Assembly: GCA_014730295.1 (NCBI GenBank)
Contig: WJIN01000311.1
Location: 1-10,493 of the forward strand
DNA length: 10,493 nucleotides
Reading direction: 5' to 3'
Origin: Promethearchaeota archaeon
GTDB taxonomy: Archaea > Asgardarchaeota > Lokiarchaeia > Sigynarchaeales > SOKP01
In this document: piece by piece, positions 6,275-10,493 of the stretch
Layout of the letters: each line of letters begins with the position of its first letter
Position numbering within the stretch: position 1 is the stretch's first letter
Notes under the pieces: model-generated
Databases searched by the model: none
What the model was told of the DNA's origin: nothing
Seen by the model: the letters and a program-made list of their open reading frames with translations, nothing else
Program-made: the position numbers and the translations under genes

Positions 6275-7369
6275 ATGATAAAGATGAATAAAAAGAATGT
6301 AGATTTTGAAACCTTGAAAACAAATTTAAAATACAGGTTATTTTATATTATGTTCGTAGATTTATTCAATCCAACAATATACGAGGGTCCACTTGATGAT
6401 TATATTGGAAATATGAAATTGAGCTTTGGTTTAATTGAGAAATTATCTGAGGAAAATTATGATCAGTATTTCCCAATTATTAGCGGACCTATGGAAGCTC
6501 AAATTAAGGATTACCAAAAATTTTGCATTCCTAAAAAACCCATTGAAGAAATAGGCAAATTTTATTACGATAATGAAGAGATCTTTTTTTCTGAGGAAGG
6601 TAAATTTAATGGCGCAATTGAATTTAAACACATAAAAGACTTTTTTAACTCTAAAAACTTCCTTCCTCAAGGTTTACCAGATCATGCATTAATTGGGATA
6701 AAAGATAATGCAAGCGCGTTTTTTATAGAAGAGAATTTTGTACTTGATGATGCGTTTTATTTTTTAGGTTCTGCAGAAAAGTTAGTAGAGTTTTATAGCA
6801 ACAAATTCGGTGATAGCGAGGTAAAATGGAAAAACCAAGACACCCAAAATATTAAAAATAATATCTGTAGTAATTCTCGTGCTGCAATCCAAATATTTAA
6901 TAATTTCGTTGAATGCTTCTTAAACTCTATTGGGTATGATTATTTTTCTAGAAATAAGGATTCGTTGACATCGGAGCAAGAAAGTATCCTATTAAAAGGC
7001 AAAAGACCTCACCGAAATTATTTATCTTTAAAGAGAAAAATTGTTAAAGTCTTGGATATTGTATGCTCAGATGAGTCTTTAAAATTAAGATGGAATAGAG
7101 ATTATCCGATGAGTGAACCCTATACGAGTTTTTTTGAATTTACGCGGCAATTAAGGATTTTGCTAGTTCATCCGGGACCAGTTAGACAAGGAATGTTTCA
7201 ATCTCCCGCAGAATGGTATAAGAAGGCATTAGGATGCGGGAAAATTTGTATGGAAGTCTCCCAAGATTTATGGACCAGATGTTATCCCGAGAGAGAGTTC
7301 CCTGAATATCTCGGATTTCTTGATTTTGATAAAAATTTAAAGAATGCATATAAGAGAGTAGAAATATAA
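6275..7369 (+). CDS. HEPN-like protein with R-x4-H motif (364 aa)
   Basis: A cytosolic protein whose C-terminal half looks like a HEPN helix bundle. The helix SRAAIQIFNNFVECFLNSIGYDYF (201-224) has the 'F..FvE.flN..G' pattern common in HEPN proteins. After a charged linker (LLKGKRPHRNYLSLKRKI) comes FFEFTRQLRILLVHPGP (286-302), where R294 and H299 make the R-x4-H active site. The N-terminal ~190 residues are mixed helix/strand with many acidic and aromatic residues and match no family I can name. The start may be ATG 6275 or ATG 6284, three codons later. It stands alone on the plus strand and is followed by a T-rich terminator. It shares no obvious sequence beyond the motif with the other two HEPN proteins here, so it is a separate family and not a recent duplicate. 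RNase activity is inferred from the motif. Confidence 0.75.
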   Translation: MIKMNKKNVDFETLKTNLKYRLFYIMFVDLFNPTIYEGPLDDYIGNMKLSFGLIEKLSEENYDQYFPIISGPMEAQIKDYQKFCIPKKPIEEIGKFYYDNEEIFFSEEGKFNGAIEFKHIKDFFNSKNFLPQGLPDHALIGIKDNASAFFIEENFVLDDAFYFLGSAEKLVEFYSNKFGDSEVKWKNQDTQNIKNNICSNSRAAIQIFNNFVECFLNSIGYDYFSRNKDSLTSEQESILLKGKRPHRNYLSLKRKIVKVLDIVCSDESLKLRWNRDYPMSEPYTSFFEFTRQLRILLVHPGPVRQGMFQSPAEWYKKALGCGKICMEVSQDLWTRCYPEREFPEYLGFLDFDKNLKNAYKRVEI

Positions 7370-7408
7370 TTCACGAATTGATTTATGGTATATAATAGTG
7401 ATTTGGTC

Positions 7409-7432
7409 TTTTTTTGTTTTTATTGTTTCTTT
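7409..7432 (+). terminator. T-rich terminator after the 364-aa HEPN gene
   Basis: A tract of nearly pure T (three runs broken by G, A or C) lies about 40 bases after the HEPN stop codon. This is the clearest archaeal-type termination signal in the window. Confidence 0.5.
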
Positions 7433-7535
7433 AGTATGAAATATATATAGTAGTAATGAGAGATAACAATTCCAGTTTTCGCAATTATTTTTCACTCCTT
7501 GATTAAATCTCTATTGGATCTAATACTTATCCTCA

Positions 7536-7766
7536 ATGCTTCCACATATTCATGTTGGTATTTTCATTGCTTCCAATGGGATAACAGTATCTCAGGAATT
7601 CTCTACAAGAGCTCATTTTGAAATTCCTTTAGTCTTAAGTGAAGAAATCCGTGTAATTATAATAAATCTTGAAGAAATATTAGAAATAGAAAATACTGAC
7701 GATTTACTACTACTTTTAAAACGCAAAATGTGTAATTTATATTTAAAAAGATCTATAAGATTATGA
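7536..7766 (+). CDS. Small hypothetical protein (76 aa)
   Basis: The ORF begins MLPHIHVGIFIASNGITVSQ, a strand-turn-strand pattern, and ends in a helical, Leu/Lys-rich part (LLLLLKRKMCNLYLKRSIRL). The N-terminal pattern of a hydrophobic strand, 'asnGi', then 'vSqEF' recalls the start of longin or roadblock folds, but this is only a resemblance. An in-frame TAA lies shortly upstream, so the ATG is the natural start. There is no Shine-Dalgarno and no good TATA box. It ends 18 bases before the convergent radical SAM gene. It could be a real small protein or a truncated remnant. Confidence 0.4.
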   Translation: MLPHIHVGIFIASNGITVSQEFSTRAHFEIPLVLSEEIRVIIINLEEILEIENTDDLLLLLKRKMCNLYLKRSIRL

Positions 7767-7784
7767 TACACCATTTTCAATTAT

Positions 7785-8699
7785 CTATTCTAACTTAACC
7801 TTAATATTGTTTGATATCATTAATTTTAGAATGGATTCCTTCCACTTAATACGTTTATTGGAATAAAGCGGCTTATAGTATAAAAATATATGTTTAAACC
7901 TAAAACTCTTTTCTAGGTTTTCCAGATATGTTTTAATCTCACCTCTTCTCAATTCGCGAGGAATATATTTTTTTTTGAGAAGACCTATCCATATTGTTCC
8001 TATGTCCTTCTTTCGATCCAAAACCGATAGGTGAGGTATAATTTTATCTACTAAATCAAAAGGAGTCTTATCTAATAAAGGTTCAGCACTAACAGAAGTA
8101 GAAAATCTCATTTTTGTAGCATATTTTAGACTTTCTAATCGTTCTTCAAAACTACTCCCATACGGTTCAAAAAGTTCCAAAATCTTCGAATCTGTTGACC
8201 CTATTGTGAATCTAAATCCGATTTTATCTTTATAATTTATAAAGATTTTACATAGTTTCTTTACAACGTCCAATTTGGGTTTTATTGTAATAAGAACGGT
8301 ATTTTGTGCTTTCAAACATTTTTTCAAAACTTTAATACATGCAGAAAAATAAGGTTCCTCAATAAAAATGTTATGTGTTGTAGGAAACATAATATCCCAA
8401 GGAGCAGAAGTTTTTTTTCTGGATTTAGAATATCCTTTTTCAACGGTTTTCGGATTAATTCGCAAGATCCTCCAACTATCATCAGTATATCCTCGGTAAT
8501 GTTTAGCGATTGCTTTGGCATAACAATAGATACACCCAACTTTACAACCTTTTATACAATTCACATTCCTACTTGCCCACTCTTTGGTACCCATTTTTAA
8601 ATTTTCTATTAATTGCTCTTTTTTGGCGTTTGAATGATCAGTTTTTAATTCTTCAGAGCAATCATTAATTACTTGAGTTTTATTGGAAAATTCAGTCAT
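7785..8699 (-). CDS. Radical SAM protein, SPL-like / DUF5131 (three-Cys-motif) type
   Basis: A radical S-adenosylmethionine protein of 304 residues. The [4Fe-4S] cluster ligands are C52, C56 and C59 in GCKVGCIYCYA (51-61), a C-x3-C-x2-C motif followed by the usual Tyr-Ala. Further family features are WDIMFPTTHNIF (101-112), the strand VLITIKP (135-141), FRFTIGSTD (163-171), the segment LFEPYGSSFEERLESLKYA (176-194) and STSVSAEPLLD (200-210), which are typical of spore-photoproduct-lyase-like and Gp37/Gp68 (DUF5131) proteins. An extra Cys, C48, lies near the motif. The N-terminal ~40 residues are polar and variable. The gene is divergent from the TcmP-like gene with 173 bases between them. Known relatives occur beside TcmP in mobile and defence-type regions; the substrate is not established. 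Confidence 0.85.
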   Translation of the reverse strand: MTEFSNKTQVINDCSEELKTDHSNAKKEQLIENLKMGTKEWASRNVNCIKGCKVGCIYCYAKAIAKHYRGYTDDSWRILRINPKTVEKGYSKSRKKTSAPWDIMFPTTHNIFIEEPYFSACIKVLKKCLKAQNTVLITIKPKLDVVKKLCKIFINYKDKIGFRFTIGSTDSKILELFEPYGSSFEERLESLKYATKMRFSTSVSAEPLLDKTPFDLVDKIIPHLSVLDRKKDIGTIWIGLLKKKYIPRELRRGEIKTYLENLEKSFRFKHIFLYYKPLYSNKRIKWKESILKLMISNNIKVKLE

Positions 8700-8839
8700 A
8701 CATATTCACGAATAATTATTTAATAATTCATAATATGCTTACTATTTTTAAAGGAAAAAATATTAGGATAATATGCGTATTCATATTTAGGATACTGATT
8801 ATTAGTAATATTAACAAAAGATACCTTAAATTATAATCC

Positions 8840-8850
8840 TTTAGATATAA
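8840..8850 (+). promoter_or_regulatory. TATA box of the TcmP-like gene
   Basis: TTTAGATATAA is centred 28 bases before the TTG start at 8873. It supports a leaderless transcript and this unusual start codon. The 173-base gap must also hold the promoter of the divergent radical SAM gene; AT-rich sequence near 8715-8725 is a weak candidate. Confidence 0.45.
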
Positions 8851-8872
8851 TCCAAATATTTAATGATTTGAA

Positions 8873-10222
8873 TTGAATGATTTAAAATTTGATGAACATA
8901 CCGAAGAAAAGTTAGAAACAATTAATTATTATTATAAAACATGGTTTGGAATTGTAAAACGCCAACAAACCAATATAATTGATGCCTATGCTGGAACAGG
9001 TTATAATGAGATTAGAGGTAAATCTACTAAAAGAAAACCTGGTTCTGCCTTATTAGCAGTCGACTTATTTAGATATGATGATCTTGATAATTTAAATCTC
9101 ATATTTATAAATAAAGATCCTCAAGAAACTGATATTTTGAGGGAGAATATTACAGAGTATATTCGAAATTCAAGAATAGAACCCAATGTAATCAGTAGAG
9201 TAACCATATATCAAAAGGATTGGTCAAAGATAATAGATACGGTTATAGATGAAACAAGAGATAGTATACGGTTATTTCTACTTGATCCTTATGGTGCAAA
9301 ATCTTTACCTTGGGTAAAAGTTAAAAAAATCGCAGAAGAAGCAAAAAGTAAGTATGGGTATAAAGAGAGTGGAACCGAAATTTTGATTAACTGGGCTTGG
9401 CATACTTTACGAAGATTGCTAGGAAAATATTATAAAAGTAAACGTGAATCAACAATCAATCATTATACAGAGGTAGATAATTTAGATTCTTTTTTTGGTG
9501 GAGATAATTGGAAAAATATTGCAGATAAATATCCAGACAACATTTTCTCTAAAGAAGATAAGAACCCAAGTGATATCAGACGATTAATGGAAGGATTAGT
9601 TTTTCACTATGCTAAAAAATTATTTGAGTTTTTTAGATATATCTGTATACATCCAGTTTATGCAAGAATACAAACAAATCATAGGGATTGGAAAAAAAGA
9701 GGTGAAATTGTTTATTATATCATTTTTGCTTCAAATTATCATGATGCACCAAACATTATTTCAACCAAATTCAAAGAATATATCACTAAAAAGATTTATT
9801 TACCTAAAACTCAGAAAAATTTGGATAAATATCTTCAATCTAAAAAGAAAAGACTTAATACACATCATCAAAGGGTTACTATAAACATAAAAATTAGAAG
9901 GATGGAAGAACATCTACAAAAGAGGCTAACAAATACTCAGAAAAGAATTATTAAAAGTTTTTACAAAAGAAAAAATCAAGATTATGGTTGCTATGAATTC
10001 TATTTATTGAATGAGATTGGATTTGGAAAAGATGATAAAGAATTTCAAGAATTGATGAAAGATGGAATTATAGCTACGAGACAAAAAGAATTTAGAACAT
10101 CTAATGGAAGTGGACAATATCTCTATTTAAAACATAAGGATCTTGTAAATCGACAAAACTTCTTATTTTTTAACGAAAAAATCTATAAATTTGATACAGG
10201 AGAACTTTCTGAGGTTGAATAA
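8873..10222 (+). CDS. tcmP: Three-Cys-motif partner protein TcmP-like, methyltransferase-fold
   Basis: A 449-residue protein matching the TcmP (three-Cys-motif partner) pattern, a Rossmann-like fold akin to class I methyltransferases. The opening H...EKLETINYYYKTWFGIV helix leads to IIDAYAGTG (35-43), equivalent to motif I. GSALLAVDLF follows (57-66), then an acidic turn FINKDP (78-83) and LFLLDPYGAKSLPWVKV (134-150), with DPYG at the motif IV position. LINWAWHTLRR (171-181) fits the family. The C-terminal ~100 residues (LTNTQKRIIKSFY to GQYLYL) look like a winged helix. The start is TTG at 8873; an in-frame TGA three codons upstream leaves no longer choice, and the next Met is far inside. 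Family members are encoded beside radical SAM proteins, exactly as here. The chemical role of the pair is unknown; nucleic acid modification or defence is inference. Confidence 0.85.
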   Translation: MNDLKFDEHTEEKLETINYYYKTWFGIVKRQQTNIIDAYAGTGYNEIRGKSTKRKPGSALLAVDLFRYDDLDNLNLIFINKDPQETDILRENITEYIRNSRIEPNVISRVTIYQKDWSKIIDTVIDETRDSIRLFLLDPYGAKSLPWVKVKKIAEEAKSKYGYKESGTEILINWAWHTLRRLLGKYYKSKRESTINHYTEVDNLDSFFGGDNWKNIADKYPDNIFSKEDKNPSDIRRLMEGLVFHYAKKLFEFFRYICIHPVYARIQTNHRDWKKRGEIVYYIIFASNYHDAPNIISTKFKEYITKKIYLPKTQKNLDKYLQSKKKRLNTHHQRVTINIKIRRMEEHLQKRLTNTQKRIIKSFYKRKNQDYGCYEFYLLNEIGFGKDDKEFQELMKDGIIATRQKEFRTSNGSGQYLYLKHKDLVNRQNFLFFNEKIYKFDTGELSEVE

Positions 10223-10243
10223 ATTAAGAAATAAAAAGATAAA
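10223..10243 (-). terminator. T-rich tract on the minus strand behind the etfB remnant
   Basis: Read on the minus strand this is CATTTTATCTTTTTATTTCTT, a pyrimidine-rich tract 40 bases past the stop of the truncated etfB and directly next to the convergent end of the TcmP-like gene. It could end the acyl-CoA dehydrogenase transcript. Confidence 0.4.
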
Positions 10244-10283
10244 ATGAGTTCTTTAATCTATCTAACGACCCAAATATTCCTTT

Positions 10284-10358
10284 TCACCGAAAAGCAATAG
10301 GATCGATTCGTACTTCTGATACTCCCGGTACTTGTTTTATACAAACTATTATCTTCAT
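10284..10358 (-). pseudogene. etfB: Electron transfer flavoprotein beta subunit, truncated after the N-terminus
   Basis: The peptide begins MKIIVCIKQVPGVSEVRIDP and then reads IAFR and stop. The first 20 residues match the conserved N-terminus of EtfB (MKIxVCxKQVPxxxEVRIDP). EtfB normally has about 250-260 residues and continues into the nucleotide-binding fold, but here homology ends at codon 20 (about 10299), and no frame downstream continues it. A GGTGA ribosome binding site (10366-10370) and the 12-base gap from the acyl-CoA dehydrogenase stop show that it was the next gene in a dehydrogenase-etf operon. EtfB carries electrons from acyl-CoA dehydrogenase FAD toward the membrane. The break marks a recombination or insertion junction. 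Confidence 0.8.
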
Positions 10359-10370
10359 TTTATTTTCACC

Positions 10371-10493
10371 TTAGAAGCCTCTTCTTAAAAAATTATTTGC
10401 AATTACCATTCTCTGTATTTCTGAGGTTCCCTCATAGATCTCCGCCATCTTAGCATCCCGAAAATATCTTTCAACATCATAAGCCTTCATTAA
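10371..10493 (-). CDS. Acyl-CoA dehydrogenase, C-terminal end (runs off the right edge)
   Basis: The last 40 residues of a FAD-dependent acyl-CoA dehydrogenase, which oxidises fatty acyl-CoA to the enoyl-CoA and passes electrons to EtfAB. The text [20 protein letters not shown] followed by [12 protein letters not shown] is the near-invariant C-terminal signature, with EGTSEIQ contacting FAD and the substrate. A typical member has about 380 residues, so most of the gene lies outside the window. It ends with TAA 12 bases before the ATG of the truncated etfB. Family call is firm; chain-length specificity cannot be judged. Confidence 0.95.
   Translation of the reverse strand, partial: LMKAYDVERYFRDAKMAEIYEGTSEIQRMVIANNFLRRGF

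Noticed and set aside
6443..6670. Minus-strand ORF inside the 364-aa HEPN gene
   Set aside because: Antisense shadow; Phe-rich low-information composition.
8304..8600. Overlapping ORFs on both strands inside the radical SAM gene (also 8324-8539)
   Set aside because: They lie in other frames of a gene with an intact radical SAM motif.
9609..9884. Plus-strand ORF in another frame of the TcmP-like gene
   Set aside because: It is wholly contained in the recognised gene and has no start signal.
512..10308. Shared 9-base GGATCGATT at the trpS start and at the etfB break as a possible attachment site
   Set aside because: Both copies encode part of an Ile-Asp-Pro triplet in their own proteins (MKIDP and VRIDP) and contain the palindrome ATCGAT, so chance and coding explain it; no longer match flanks it.
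1..10493. CRISPR array, tRNA or rRNA gene, intact insertion sequence
   Set aside because: No regularly spaced repeats, cloverleaf, rRNA signature or transposase with terminal inverted repeats was found on reading both strands.

Overview
The window is a strongly AT-rich stretch that reads as archaeal. The leftmost gene is an archaeal-type tryptophanyl-tRNA synthetase. Several genes have a TATA-like box about 26-28 bases before the start codon, as expected for leaderless archaeal transcripts, and GTG or TTG starts occur. The acyl-CoA dehydrogenase / electron-transfer-flavoprotein pair at the right edge, with the AT-rich, gene-sparse style, would suit an Asgard or similar mesophilic archaeon, but that placement is inference only.

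Layout: 1-525 is the N-terminal part of trpS (minus). 526-1066 has no confident gene, only hints of a decayed ORF. 1067-1558 (plus) is a PIN-domain ribonuclease-like protein. 1730-2344 and 2577-3785 (both minus) are two helical proteins that each carry the R-x4-H motif of HEPN ribonucleases. 4072-4239 is a 55-residue ORF and 4327-5274 a probable beta-propeller protein (both plus). 5453-5569 is a possible tiny membrane protein. 5765-6123 (minus) is a broken gene for a cysteine-rich, probably zinc-binding protein. 6275-7369 (plus) is a third R-x4-H HEPN-like protein. 7536-7766 is a small unknown ORF. 7785-8699 (minus) is a radical SAM protein of the SPL/DUF5131 type and 8873-10222 (plus) a TcmP-like three-Cys-motif partner protein; they are divergently arranged. 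On the right edge (minus) are the C-terminus of an acyl-CoA dehydrogenase (10371-10493) and, directly behind it, only the first ~20 codons of etfB.

The region between trpS and the broken etfB looks like an accessory, defence-type island: one PIN and three HEPN-like RNase candidates, a radical SAM/TcmP pair, an orphan propeller and gene debris, placed beside housekeeping genes. The etfB gene is cut off just after its conserved N-terminus, which marks a probable island junction near 10299. The two tandem HEPN genes share a related 22-base element at a similar distance upstream (130 and 141 bases), which hints at common control. A joint role in RNA-targeting immunity or toxin-antitoxin behaviour is inference from domain types and clustering.
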